Source: Chara braunii
Taxonomy: Eukaryota; Streptophyta; Charophyceae; Charales; Characeae
DNA: 54,230 nt
Direction: 5' to 3'
NCBI GenBank assembly: GCA_003427395.1
Contig: BFEA01001135.1
Span: 48,972 to 103,201 of the forward strand
A program made the translations under genes and the position numbers. The notes below the pieces were generated by a model. That model made no database searches. It worked only from the letters and a program-made list of their open reading frames with translations, and was not told the DNA's origin. Numbering within the stretch: position 1 is the stretch's first letter; each line of letters begins with the position of its first letter. This document shows positions 1 to 10,381 of the stretch, in pieces.

Positions 1-434
1 CCATTGTCACAGAGCACCGATAGCCGCACACACGCAGCCGGAACTTCGGTCTACGGTACACATTTGAAAAAAGGAGAACAATAACGAGTCACCTCTGGAC
101 ATATTACCCCACCGACAGACATCGTCTTCTTCGAAATCGAAATCGCGCAGCTGTGCGCACTCACTCACAACAAACCGCATCACCGGGCGTTAACAACCTA
201 CTATAAAATGGTTAACAAAAAAAAAGGAAAAGAACTGCGGATTAACAGTGTCTCCGCCGACGGCTCCGCGACATTAGTGATCAATGACAATCCGCAGTGA
301 ACGTACACAACACCCCAGGGCACGACACACGCTTGCGACAGCGACAGAACACAGAACGCCTCCGTTGGACGATGACCCCAGCACGACCTCCACAAGGACG
401 GCAGAGCCACGTGCCGTCGACGCGGTGCGCGCCT
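1..434. other. 3' flank of the transposase, no gene seen
   Basis: Between the window edge and the transposase stop I see only short overlapping frames and no recognisable protein, RNA or inverted terminus. It is probably the 3' untranslated and subterminal part of the Harbinger element. Confidence 0.4.
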
Positions 435-1556
435 TCACGCGTGTTTCATCCGCTCCGCCAACGCCTCGCGTAGCGCCGACGCACGGGGCCGATTGAAGTT
501 CTCAGCAATGGGGTGGGGTGGATGACCCAACCCTAAGTCCACTCGCCACCGCACGCCATTAGCATCCACCTCCCACAGCAAGTTCTCGTCGAACTCAATG
601 CCAGCGTCAAGGAGGATGTTGTGCAGAATGCACACGGCCTGAAACTGTTGTGGGAGAGTGTCCATATTCGTCTTGTGTGTGCGGAGGAACAGCCTCCACA
701 TCCCTTTCAATCTCCCGAAAGCTCTCTCCACTGCTCCCCTGGCGACCTTTTGCTTGTTGTCGAACCTCTCCTCGTCGGGGATTTGATCGGTCCCCCCGTA
801 CGGCATGACAATCCACTCTAGTGGCGGATACCCGTTGTCGCCCAGAATGTAACCGTGTGTCCTCACTCCGAACGACAGCACAACAGGAGCTCCACGGAAA
901 AGATCCCCCTCCTCCGCATGCGCCCACAGACTGGAGAGCTGAAGCACCCGAATGTCATGGCAGCTCCCTGGGTAACCGACGAAAACGTCCGTGATGCGCA
1001 AGTCCAGGTCCACCACCACCTGCGCTACAACGGAGAAATGATGCTTCCGGTCGAAGTAGTTCTCCGAAGGAGCGTTCGCCGGTTTGTCGACGTAAACGTG
1101 CGTGCAGTCTATGCAGCCATAACAGTTGGAAAAGCCCTTCGCCTCGAAGGCACGCAGAATGAGCGTACGACGCATCCCAGTAGGCCAAACGATCTTGTCA
1201 TTGTACACCCTCAGGAGCGCCCTCGTAACGTCCTCCACTACGATCAACCCGAATGCGCGCCCTATTCCGAATGACGACGTGCTGCTCTCGTACGTCTCCC
1301 CGCTCGCCCATCGGTACAACGCATATGCGATGATGTGATCCGGCTGCAAAGGAACCCTGTAGAATGTCACCCGCCGCTGCAGAAGAGGGGACAACGCCTC
1401 CACGATCTCCATGAACACCCTGGGGGACATCCTCAACTTTTCCTTGTAGTACTCTTCTGAGGCATCGTCCATCTTCCGCAGATCCTCCCACGTGCCACCC
1501 GTCCTTCTCCTCATCCACCACCTTGGATTCGCCCGCGGTATCACCCCGGATGACAT
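435..1556 (-). CDS. PIF/Harbinger (HARBI1-like) DDE transposase
   Basis: A 373-residue protein, taken from the ATG whose codon occupies 1554-1556. That ATG has the context GCCACCATG, close to an ideal Kozak site; in-frame codons upstream lack an ATG. The N-terminal ~100 residues contain a helix-turn-helix-like region (RVFMEIVEALSPLLQRR... YALYRWASG). The DDE_Tnp_4 nuclease follows: IDCTHVYVDKP with D150, GYPGSCHDIRVL with D201, GDNGYPPLEW with D240, and VERAFGRLKGMWR with E277. The second-D-to-E spacing (37) suits the family. It would act in the nucleus to cut and paste the element with a 3-bp target duplication. Length is usual for HARBI1-like proteins (about 350-450). The first motif has Cys where Gly is usual (IDGTH). 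The frame is uninterrupted, so the protein may be functional. No Myb/SANT partner ORF, which many of these elements encode, is evident. Confidence 0.9.
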   Translation of the reverse strand: MSSGVIPRANPRWWMRRRTGGTWEDLRKMDDASEEYYKEKLRMSPRVFMEIVEALSPLLQRRVTFYRVPLQPDHIIAYALYRWASGETYESSTSSFGIGRAFGLIVVEDVTRALLRVYNDKIVWPTGMRRTLILRAFEAKGFSNCYGCIDCTHVYVDKPANAPSENYFDRKHHFSVVAQVVVDLDLRITDVFVGYPGSCHDIRVLQLSSLWAHAEEGDLFRGAPVVLSFGVRTHGYILGDNGYPPLEWIVMPYGGTDQIPDEERFDNKQKVARGAVERAFGRLKGMWRLFLRTHKTNMDTLPQQFQAVCILHNILLDAGIEFDENLLWEVDANGVRWRVDLGLGHPPHPIAENFNRPRASALREALAERMKHA

Positions 1557-2494
1557 GGTGGCACACAACTATAATGGATTCGGACATGGACACAGTCTGG
1601 CGCCGCCATCACGTGCTGGAGGAGCTCACGCTGCCTGCGAATAGACACTCTCGTCCTCAACCGCGCCGTCGTTCTCTCGATGCGACATCGCATGGCCACC
1701 GCCGACATTGCTGCAAGCACCGCATTTCTCTCCACCCTGCTCAAGGTCTTGCCACGAACCTCCTGCGACACGTGTTCCATCACGATGCTCCGACGGCGCC
1801 TTGTTGAACACGNCACCGCATTTCTCTCCACCCTGCTCAAGGTCTTGCCACGAACCTCCTGCGACACGTGTTCCATCACGATGCTCCGACGGCGCCTTGT
1901 TGAACACGCACAACAGACGGACGACTGGACCCTCGTCGCACACTGTCCCAGCGGACGTTGGAGTGGTCGAGGGCAGCTCCTCGTACACGAATCACGGGTG
2001 CGCGAAGCTATGGCGAGCCACCGGATCATCGTCGTCTGCAGGAAGAGGAAAGTGGGACACGCACCACTTCACGCGCTCCAACGTCGTCACCTTTCGCGCC
2101 GCGCCGGCTGACGATCGGATGAACGAGTCGCCAACAGCGATGGGCGCCGCAAATCGTCCGCGCACACGTTTCGCACACTGGTAGCTCCAGGGGTGGTAAC
2201 GCCACGGCGCGCTGGTGCGTATGTAATGACGGTTTGAAATTCGAATTTTGAAAAGGAACCTTCGCGCCTCTTTTCGCAGCGCAACATCGCAGGCCTACTT
2301 GCGCCGCCACTGGACCACGCCTGACGACGGACGGACATCCCTCGACGACGACGGACATCCTCCCCCGCGGCCTCGTATATGCGTATGAAATTGGCCGCGG
2401 GATACCTCCAAGGTTTTTCCTTGGGACCCTTTCGTTTAGGACGCGGTGTAACGACACCGCCGAATTCCTTGAAATTTTCCAAGGACTTCGTCCT
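1557..2494 (-). other. 5' region of Harbinger element, possible partner-gene remains
   Basis: Upstream of the transposase there are Arg-rich minus-strand frames (for example ending at 1541 and 2026) but none has a motif I recognise. A Myb/SANT-type partner gene would be expected here in autonomous elements. I cannot confirm one, and the duplicated join at 1718-1908 disturbs any reading frame. Confidence 0.3.
1718..1908. repeat. Exact 95-bp direct duplication around a single N (assembly join)
   Basis: Bases 1718-1812 and 1814-1908 are identical and are separated only by one N at 1813. This looks like two overlapping contig ends joined without merging, not a biological duplication. Confidence 0.85.
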
Positions 2495-2536
2495 AATTCC
2501 TGAGGATTTTTCAAGGAGGGTCTAACGAGGCCCTTA
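2495..2536. repeat. Right terminus of Harbinger element plus TTA
   Basis: The terminus reads inward on the minus strand as GGGCCTCGTTAGACCCTCC and is bordered by TTA at 2534-2536. It resembles the ends of the fold-back element at 48960-49407 (GGGGCTCGTTCGACACTCC). Confidence 0.5.
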
Positions 2537-2537
2537 G

Positions 2538-2760
2538 CATCGGATAGGGTGGATCGCTACCTGCAGTAGTTGGGATGTACCTGTACCTCCAGTTTGAGTC
2601 GATCGATACTTGCAGTAGTTGTTGTGTACCTGTACCTTCAGTTTGGGTGGCAAACATCGGATAGGGTGGATCGCTACTTGCAGTAGTTGTGCTGTACTTG
2701 TACCATCAGTTTCAAAACATTGGATAGGGTGTGTTGTACTTGCTTTGGATAGGGTGTGTC
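2538..2760. repeat. Degenerate minisatellite, unit about 60 bp
   Basis: Three to four imperfect units share CATCGGATAGGGTGGATCG, then CTTGCAGTAGTTG, then TGTACCTGTACC and CAGTTT. The last units shrink to GGATAGGGTGTGT. No coding content is seen. Confidence 0.75.
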
Positions 2761-3251
2761 TTTGATTAGTGAAGGTAGGCTGTGATGGGATGTGTTTGAT
2801 TGACTGCTTTGCTTTTCTGTGTGTCTGTTTTTCCTTTCCTTTCCTCTCTTTTCTTTCCCTGATGAACCGAGCCAGTTTACCCGCGCACGGCCTGGCTTGG
2901 GACACACTCAGTCTGGTCCCATGGATCCGGTTTTGGGGACGGTACTCTTGAAGATTCGGCAGGCTTCGAATTGCTGCTGAGGGGGACGTAGCTTGCGGTG
3001 GGGGGTAGAGGAGCTAGTAAATAGTAGCAGACATCTGGCGCCGTATACAAGGTGAAGAGGTGCCCCCCCCCCCCTTTGCCGTTGCCTGTCCATGCCCTGG
3101 TCTAGCTTACAGCCCGTCACTCTGCAATAAAGACTCGCTACTACAGGATTTGTATGGAAGGTGGGTCGGGGTCTGAGAAGGATGAGCGCATTACAGGCGG
3201 TATCCAGGGCCCCACAGGGTAGATTACGGATAGCAGGTTTGATGATGGCAC

Positions 3252-3485
3252 CCTGCTCAGTCAATCCCCTGGAACCCAGGGTAATCAATGCTGGCAGGAA
3301 CCCTCCTCATTGTGTTCTGATGTTATTTTGATTGCAGTCTGTATACGGGACGCTGGACCCGTTTTCCAGCAGGTGACGCTCCCCACCAATAGATGGAGCC
3401 TCTCCCCAGGTGGCAGTGGTGTCTGCTCTTACCAGCACCACAATCACCTGAGGGGACGGGGTTTAAAAAAAAAAAAAAAAAAAAA
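3252..3485 (+). mobile_element. SINE-like poly(A) retroposon, full-looking copy
   Basis: The head begins CCTGCTCAGTCAATCCCC and ends with a motif of the type AATCAATGCTGGCAGG. A body follows with GACGCTGGACCC, CCAGCAGGTG and CCACCAATAGATGGAGC, then GTGTCTGCTCTTACCAGCACC, and the copy ends in about 21 A. The copy at 44770-44992 has the same order of parts. A shared GGCGCCGT..CAAGGTGAAGAGGT block further upstream (3036 and 44726) may mean the true start is earlier. There is no coding capacity. I found no clear Pol III boxes, so SINE-like is a description and not a proven class. Confidence 0.65.
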
Positions 3486-3596
3486 GGCTAGAAATGTATG
3501 GATCTCTGGCGGTCCTCAGCGGACTGAAGAGGCAGGTCTCAGCTCATTTGTCACATCTTTATATTCGTCAGCAAAACTTTATTCTCATTGTATGAG

Positions 3597-3653
3597 AGAC
3601 GCTGGACCCAATTTCCAGCAGGTGCTGCTCCCCGCCAATAGATTGGAGCTATG

Positions 3654-3685
<32 letters not shown>
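3597..3685 (+). mobile_element. SINE-like poly(A) retroposon, 3' fragment
   Basis: This contains only the GACGCTGGACCC...CCAGCAGGTG...CCAATAGAT block, ending in about 30 A (3656-3685). It is truncated at its 5' side relative to 3252-3485. Confidence 0.65.
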
Positions 3686-3688
<3 letters not shown>

Positions 3689-3811
3689 TAGGAACAGTTT
3701 GGTATCCGACACTTGCCCCCTCTGGGTCCGCAGATCTGTACCTGGCGTGGCTAACGGGCTGGGTACCAGGACGCTTTTCTTTTTTCCTTTTGCTGTGTGG
3801 TGTGAATTCTG

Positions 3812-3821
3812 TTTGTTTGTT

Positions 3822-3876
<55 letters not shown>
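3812..3876. repeat. (GTTT)n/(GT)n microsatellite
   Basis: A few GTTT units lead into a run of about 25 GT units. Confidence 0.95.
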
Positions 3877-3879
<3 letters not shown>

Positions 3880-3904
3880 GAGAAAACAACCGGAGTGAAT
3901 GCTA

Positions 3905-4003
3905 GGGGTGCTGATAAGAGCAGACACCACTAGCACCTGGGGGGAGGCTCCATCTATTGGTGGGGAGCAACACCTGCTGGAAATCAGGTCCAACGTCCCT
4001 CAA
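3905..4003 (-). mobile_element. SINE-like retroposon fragment, inverted
   Basis: This is the reverse complement of the same family: GTGCTGATAAGAGCAGACACC, then CTCCATCTATTGGTGGGGAG, then CACCTGCTGGAAA, then CCAACGTCCC. No adjacent poly(T) remains; the GT microsatellite lies where the tail would be. Confidence 0.6.
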
Positions 4004-4049
4004 CATTTATAAGGGGGTAATCTGAAAACAATCCTGAATTCATGTTAAC

Positions 4050-4228
4050 ATGCCACGTGTCCATCCTACATTAGACATGCGTGATGAACCAAACCGACAC
4101 GCGGGCACACTCTATTACCTGATGAGCAGCATCGATTGCCCTCAACCGAGGGATTAGCTGCACATCTCCGTCAAAATCAAATTCCCACTCTGAAACCCTC
4201 ATCGTCTACTAACAAGTCCTTGCAGCGC
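4050..4228. repeat. Left flank of the giant element: interrupted target repeat unit
   Basis: The last ~60 bases before 4229 (CCCACTCTGAAACCCTCATC ... TTGCAGCGC) continue, after the element, in CAGCGCCATAAGGAGG at 42454. Together they match an uninterrupted paralog at about 42600-42680. The site into which the element inserted was therefore itself a repeated sequence. Confidence 0.75.
4223..4228. repeat. Target site duplication, left copy (CAGCGC)
   Basis: CAGCGC lies directly before the TG of the 5' LTR. The same six bases occur at 42454-42459 at the right end. The duplication is 4-6 bp depending on where the 3' LTR is taken to end (5 bp is usual for Ty3/gypsy). Confidence 0.75.
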
Positions 4229-4235
4229 TGTCAGA

Positions 4236-4261
4236 CAAAATACCCTTACAAGGGTATTTTG
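4236..4261. repeat. Perfect 12-bp inverted repeat at the LTR tip
   Basis: CAAAATACCCTT and AAGGGTATTTTG are perfect reverse complements separated by AC, starting seven bases inside the LTR. The 3' LTR copy (29721-29746) keeps it with one mismatch. It could mark the integrase-recognised end or a regulatory palindrome; neither is shown. Confidence 0.85.
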
Positions 4262-4809
4262 CCATGTCTTTGCATTCGGCACGGTGGCGGCATCAGCTAC
4301 CATGACGTAGCCGGTCTGGAACGAGAAGGGTGTGCACGCTTGGCGTGACACTGGAAGCAAAATCCTCGGCCACTGAGGCCGGGGCAAAAATCGGTGAGAA
4401 AATTTCGTTAAGTGTGTGCGCGCGTTACTATAACGCGTGTCGTGATGATTAGGTTCAGTAGTGATACCCCTCGACAGAAGAGGTCGAAGGGTCAGTTGGG
4501 TTAATATTGTGTCAGGTAGATCTACGACATGCACTGGGACGTGGTCTGGTACCTATCTGTCTACTGGTACCAGGGGTTTAAACATTTTCAACTTCCTGCC
4601 TCCGAGTCAAGTACCCGCCACATTACCTCTACTTAGTGTAGTACCAGCCTACCCGCCACTTGGGTGATTACCCCGCTGCGACCCTTAATGCCGCAGCCAC
4701 GGCTAAGTACCGGCCCTTCGGGCCTTCCGATGAAAGTACGTGCCTTACGGGTCACGCCCGTGCTCAAGGCAACAGGCATTCAGATAGGCACGTAGATTAG
4801 CAAGTGTGC

Positions 4810-4880
4810 ACGTTAGCACGGGCTAGAATGGGCTCAGACCATTGGTTGGACTGAGCCGCGTTGCTTTATATATACTAGAA
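4810..4880 (+). promoter_or_regulatory. Candidate LTR promoter (CCAAT-like and TATA box)
   Basis: ATTGG (the reverse of CCAAT) lies in a GGCTCAG/CTGAGCC stem-loop at about 4831-4857. TATATATA follows at 4867-4874. Both are conserved in the 3' LTR (TATATATA at 30351-30358). Spacing is that of an ordinary Pol II promoter. If used, the transcript would contain nearly all of the ~12 kb remaining LTR as leader. Confidence 0.45.
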
Positions 4881-5036
4881 CTACTCCCCTTCTATATGAA
4901 GTGGGAGCTAGCTCTATAGGTTTCAGTACACGATTGATATGCAGGGGATTTGGGGATCAAGGCCCGCCTCCCTTCGAGGTAGCTCCTTTTTTGACAGGGA
5001 GCTTTACTTTTCGTTTTGCCTAGGTTTGAAAGGCCG

Positions 5037-5047
5037 GGACTCGAACC
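5037..5047 (-). promoter_or_regulatory. B-box-like tRNA motif in LTR
   Basis: On the minus strand the sequence reads GGTTCGAGTCC, a perfect Pol III B box, inside a T-arm-like GCGGGTTCGAGTCCCGG. No complete cloverleaf could be drawn around it. The 3' LTR copy (about 30520) is slightly changed. Confidence 0.35.
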
Positions 5048-5793
5048 CGCGACCTCTATCAAGAAGTAGTAGCAGTAGTTGCCTCGTTGAAACGAGATAC
5101 TGCCCTTGGCAGTTAATGGTAACCCTTGTTAGATTCGTTCATTTCTTTTCTTTCTTATTAATTTATTTTATTTAGGGGGTTATATTCGTTTCTTTTTGTT
5201 TTATTAGTTATTATTCATTTTCTCTTTTTGCCCGTAACTTCTACTTCCCTGATTCGTGCGAGTGAAACTATACGCAAAAGCTGGGATGATTCATCCGAAG
5301 AGGGGAAAGGGGTCTGGCCATCCCTATCGTACCGCATCTACCTTTAGCGCAGGGGTCCCTTCGTAGGAGAGAGAGTGAGCCATCGTGAGATCTCGCAGAG
5401 GCAAGATCGGGAATCGGCCGCGCGAGAGCTGGGGAGAACGCTGAGAGGCGGTGGAACATGAGGAAGCCGGAGAGACAAACGCGTAAGGAGAGAAGAACCG
5501 CGAGAGAGAAGGGTGGGGAAAGTGAAGGAAGGAGAAGGTGGTCGCACGTGAGAGAGAAGGAGAAGAGAAAGATAGAAGGAGAGAAGAGAGGAGAAGAAGG
5601 AGGGGGGAGAAGGTGAGAAGAAGTGGAAGGGAAAGGCTCACCTGGCCAGACGACGACGACGGGTTGCCGAAGACGACAGTAACAACGACGAAGACGGCTG
5701 CTAAAGACAACGGCTCCAACGGTGACTCGACGACGACGGGAAGCGAGAGGAAGAACGGGTAAGTCGCGACCAATCCCGGTGCTTCCATCAATA

Positions 5794-5824
5794 AAATAAA
5801 TAAATAAATAAATAAATAAATAAA
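5794..5824. repeat. (AAAT)n microsatellite
   Basis: About seven AAAT units lie here in the 5' LTR. The 3' LTR equivalent near 31276-31300 is shorter. Confidence 0.9.
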
Positions 5825-6239
5825 ATTGAATGAATGCTTCCACGTTTAAGGGGAAGATTCATTCCGTTCTTATTCATGCCCTCCATAGTAAGAGTGTGGA
5901 CGTGTATGTGTGTGTGTCAATGGAAGAAGTGCAAGGTGTGTGAGGCAGAAAGAGAGATTGAGTTCTTCTTCTTCCTCTTCTCAGTCCACCTTCTTCATCT
6001 CACCCTCTCATCGCCTAACTTCTCAGTATCGATAGACTACGACGAGAGAAAAAGGGAGTTGTGACTTGAGACTTGACGAGATTGGATCCAGACTAGACAA
6101 GGGAATTCAGACATTTTGACGAGGGACTATTTGGGCCTGTGCCGAAGAGATGATGTCGATGAAAATTCCATCTTCCCTTCTTCTTCGTCTAACCTCCCTC
6201 TTCTTCGTCTCGTATGGTCAGGGCTGGCGCAGTTATGAC

Positions 6240-8617
6240 TTATTATTGTTATTACTAATATTGTTATTATCTCTACTATTATTATTGATTTTTATATTTT
6301 ACTTATTGATATGGATAGACTGTCGTAGTTATCGATCTTGAACAAGGAATGCGTAGTAAAACGCGCTGATTACGTCCCTGGCCTTTGTACACACCAACGT
6401 CGCTCCTACCAATTGAATGATCAGGTGAGGTGTCTGGATTGCGGTGATCTCGGCGGGTTTGCCGCTAGGGAGTGTGGTCGAAAGGCATCAACTGTCTACA
6501 ACGACGATAAGGGAAGGAGACAGGTAAGACTTCTTCCCCGCTACTAACCTGCGCTACTACCATCGATATGAACTGAATAGACCTAGCACTAGAACGTGAA
6601 CATATACATTACTATACTGTGCATGTATGTACGAGAGAGAGAAAGAGTTTGGTGACATTTGGATCCAGACTTGACATGGGACTTCAGGCATTTTGAAGAG
6701 GGATCATTTGGGACTGGTAATGACACTTGGTGGTGACGATATTCCCACCTTTTTCCCTCTTCTGCATCTGATCCCTTCTTCTTCATCTATGAATGGCGGG
6801 GACTGGCGCATCGACCTGTGTAAGCGCCAGGCCCCTTCACACCAGGAACGATGATGATGTGTAGTGATTGCTCGGATCATTGGTATCTAAGTATCCCGCT
6901 ACGCTACCTTGTACTTTGTATGAGAGGTAGGTGCTTGTCCTGGTCTGCACCTTTACCGAACGCAACGTTGTGTGTGTGTGAGAGAGAGAGTTAGAGAGAG
7001 AATGACTGACTATCAACTCCGAGTACAATGCGCCCTTGTGATGCTGCATCGGGTCAAAAAGATAGCTTGCATACATTCTATTTGGCAGGGATCATCGCTG
7101 TGCAATAGGGAGAGAAAAAAGGGATTGAAGAGAAGAAGGGAAAGAGATCGGAGAGAGAAAGAGATAAGAGAGAGAGAGAGAAAAGAGAGAGAGAGAATGA
7201 GAGCGAGAGTTCATCTTATTTCTCCTCTAAATCCACCATCTCTCCCTCTCCCTCTCTCGCCACTCGACTTTGGCGTCCGCGGGCTACGAGAGAGAAAGAG
7301 AGAGAGAGGGGGTGTTGCCTACTCTTGAAAACACAGTCGTACGTATGGCGCAGATCCCCAGAACCGACCAGATAATACAGAGTAAATACAAATACAGCAG
7401 AAGACTTGAGATACATGGTTTGACTCGGACCTGACTCAGACTGCAACGAAACACTCACAAAACATACACCTGTGGGGTGAGACCCTGTCTTTAAAACTTA
7501 GAAGAAGAGGCCGGAGGCAATGCTCATGCACGGATGAATGGAGAGAGGAGAGACGAAGGGCAGAGGAGAGAGAAGATGACGCCAACTCGATCTTTTCGAA
7601 GATAGTATCCTGAAACGTCAAGAGTAGCGTGGCGAACACAGAATCTCACAGTGTCTCAGAGATCGATGTCACAATGTCAAGGTACATCTCCAAGGGTAGT
7701 TGAAATCAGATCCCAAGAGTAGTCCTCAACCTACAGTCTGAATGTCACTGTCTCCTACATCATCAGAATTCGTAGCCATCCTTCATACTCCTAGTAGCCC
7801 AGTAGGAGAACCCAGGAGTAGATTTAGACGGGAGAGGGAGAGGGAGAGTAGTGACGAGAGACTTAACGAAATTCCCATTCTCCTCTTCTTTATCTGACCC
7901 CCCTTTCGTCTATTCCCCATCCTCTTTGTCTGTGTATGTCTGACCTGGCGCCGCCTTCCTTAGAATAGCGCCAGGCCTCTTCACACCGCAGAAGCAATGA
8001 TGATGTATGTCGGGGCTANCTTGCGGTATTGATCGTCGGATCATTGGGATCTAAGTTTCCGCTATGCTATCTTGTAGTTTGTATGAAAGGTCGGTTCTTA
8101 TTCTGGTCTGCACCTATACAGTAGGCGACATGGGGTGTATGTGTGAGTAAGAGAAAGAAAGAAAGAGAGACAGAGAAAGAGAGGGGCAAGATTGGATAGA
8201 TGAGATGATGATGATGATGATGATGTGGGAACACTTACCTCGTATTGGAGATTGTCTGCATGGGCAACATCTTCGAGTACTTCGGGTTGTCGCCGATGTC
8301 AACAGTTGCGTTGCCTTTTGTAGTCTATACTAGTCGTGTATGAGTAGGCTGGGTGCTGAGCAACACGTAGGAGAGATGGACTGACCTCTTGTGTGGGTGT
8401 GGAGAGAGAAGACTCTCCTTGAACATTGGGTTTCAATGCTACTATCCTCCATTGTTGTGATATCAGTGCAATGCTGCTCTCTAGGCATGGTACAACTACC
8501 TGGCTTTAGTGAGAGAGTGCAATGTGGAATTATCATCTTACTGTCGCTTATTTTCCATTGTACTATTTTCACTATTATTATTATCGTTATTATTACTATT
8601 ATTATTATTATTATTAC

Positions 8618-8666
<49 letters not shown>

Positions 8667-10261
8667 TCGGCAGTGATCTCAGGTCTACGTGGCACCAGTA
8701 AGCTAAGGGGATGAGGTGATAGAGTGAGGAGATGGAGGTCGACATTGGTGTTGACATCATCACGCGCTGGTAGTCAAGTTGTCTGGTTGCTGTCATACTG
8801 TGGTTGTAGTGATAGGCTGTAGAGTAGATAGGGCGCCTGGCACCATTCAGAAGAGAGAGCTACATTGGGTTATGATGTTGGGGTTGCCCTGTTGGGCTTG
8901 TACATTGACTCACGATTCTTCTGTATCATTCTCAAATGGATGGTTATTCGGTTCTATTGCGCTATCTGCTCTTGCCTTGACTACTTGGACTTCAGTGTGA
9001 TTCTGCAATCAGTATTTCTGTGCATCATCCATATTCATGTTCCTTGCATTATTGTTATTGCAAAACTTAGAGAATTGACAGAGATGGTCATGGCTCGACA
9101 GCGCCCGAGCTACTCTCTGTTTCTCAGACAGAGGGTCACCATGAGTAACCCATATGCTTCCTATTACGCACACACTCAGGTAGAATGAAAATACAGAAGC
9201 GCAGACAGACTAAATAGACGGACGACAAAACATGAAGGACGAACGAGCGGACTGACTGGACAAGCTAACAGCAAACAGAATCAGACGACAGACAGACGAA
9301 TGGGAGGATTGATATACCAGGAAAAAGACAGGCGGGAAAAACTTACCTGTGGCTCCATAGCTCTTCGCCTGATCCCTCTGATCCGTCTGAACCCTTTCTC
9401 TTCAACTGTGTATACGTAGGGATCACACCAAGTTGTCTGTTATTTGGCTTAGAGAAAAGAGAAAGAGAGGAAAGGAAGGGAGAAGTGATGAGGGTGATGT
9501 GAAGGTACACACCTGTATTGACAATGGTCCTCATGAGTGACATCTTTCAGTACTTCGGGCTGCTGATGTTAATAGTTGGATTATCTCTTCGTAGTCTGTA
9601 GCAGCGGTACGAGAGGAGGCTGAGCGCAGGGGCGCCAGGCAAGGAAGGACAACTTTGGATATTGCATGAGTATGGCCTATGGACTTGGGCAAATGGTTCA
9701 TCACTTCACTGTATTGCTCTACATGAATGTTTTCTTAGCGCCTTTGTACTCTCTGCTTAGACAAGAGTACTCAGGCACCTGTGTGTGAATTCACCACTTG
9801 GTCTTCTGTATATCGTCCACGTTCGTATTCAATACCGATATTATTATTCTTATTATTACCGTTATTGTCTGCAAGCGGACCCGCTCCCTTTCTTACCTGA
9901 CATGGTATCCGTGTGAGGAGAACAAGGTCGTGAGTGAGGCAAGGAAACATGCCTGGTGATGGGAGCATGCGACATCGGACGCCACATGCTCGTCCTCCAG
10001 AAATGCTGTGGGCATCATTTTTTCGGCATTGTAGATAGTCTAGATAGGATTTGTCTTCTGAGAACTGGGCGTCAAAACGCCGGACAAGATACCAGTATTG
10101 GTTCTTCGTTGATGATGATAGGACTATGACAGCATTGTCAATTCTGAGCCTTTGTTGGGCTCTTATAAGGTATTCTGCTGTTAATTCGAAGTCACGACAG
10201 TCCAGTCTTGTGTATATGATGCTGACTGAGTACTGAAGCCTTCTATTGATCAGCTTTCCGG

Positions 10262-10327
<66 letters not shown>

Positions 10328-10335
10328 GTTATTAC

Positions 10336-10381
<46 letters not shown>

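Larger units (their letters stand above)
1..2533 (-). mobile_element. PIF/Harbinger DNA transposon, right part (left end outside window)
   Basis: This unit carries the transposase at 435-1556 on the minus strand. A recognisable right terminus ends at 2533, followed directly by TTA (2534-2536), which fits the 3-bp TWA target duplications of this superfamily. The outer bases on the minus strand read GGGCCTCGTTAGACCCTCC. They resemble the ends of the fold-back element at 48960-49407. Subterminal sequence from 2400 to 2520 is rich in short CCAAGG/CCTTGG motifs, as in that element. No matching left terminus is visible in bases 1-434, so the element probably starts before the window. The boundary is inferred from one end only. 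Confidence 0.6.

Noticed and set aside
5000-5110. Functional tRNA gene on the minus strand
   Set aside because: Only a T-arm/B box is good; acceptor and D stems cannot be formed.
5268-5843. Long minus-strand Ser/Leu/Pro-rich frame, and its copy at 30752-31408
   Set aside because: It arises from purine-rich GAGAAG sequence. No domain is seen, and it lies in LTR sequence with shifting frames between the two copies.
8330-8714. Open frames of poly-Ile/Tyr/Asn/Leu on both strands (also near 10250, 13449, 34285, 36201, 39215)
   Set aside because: They are translations of (ATT)n microsatellites inside the LTRs, with no other coding signal.
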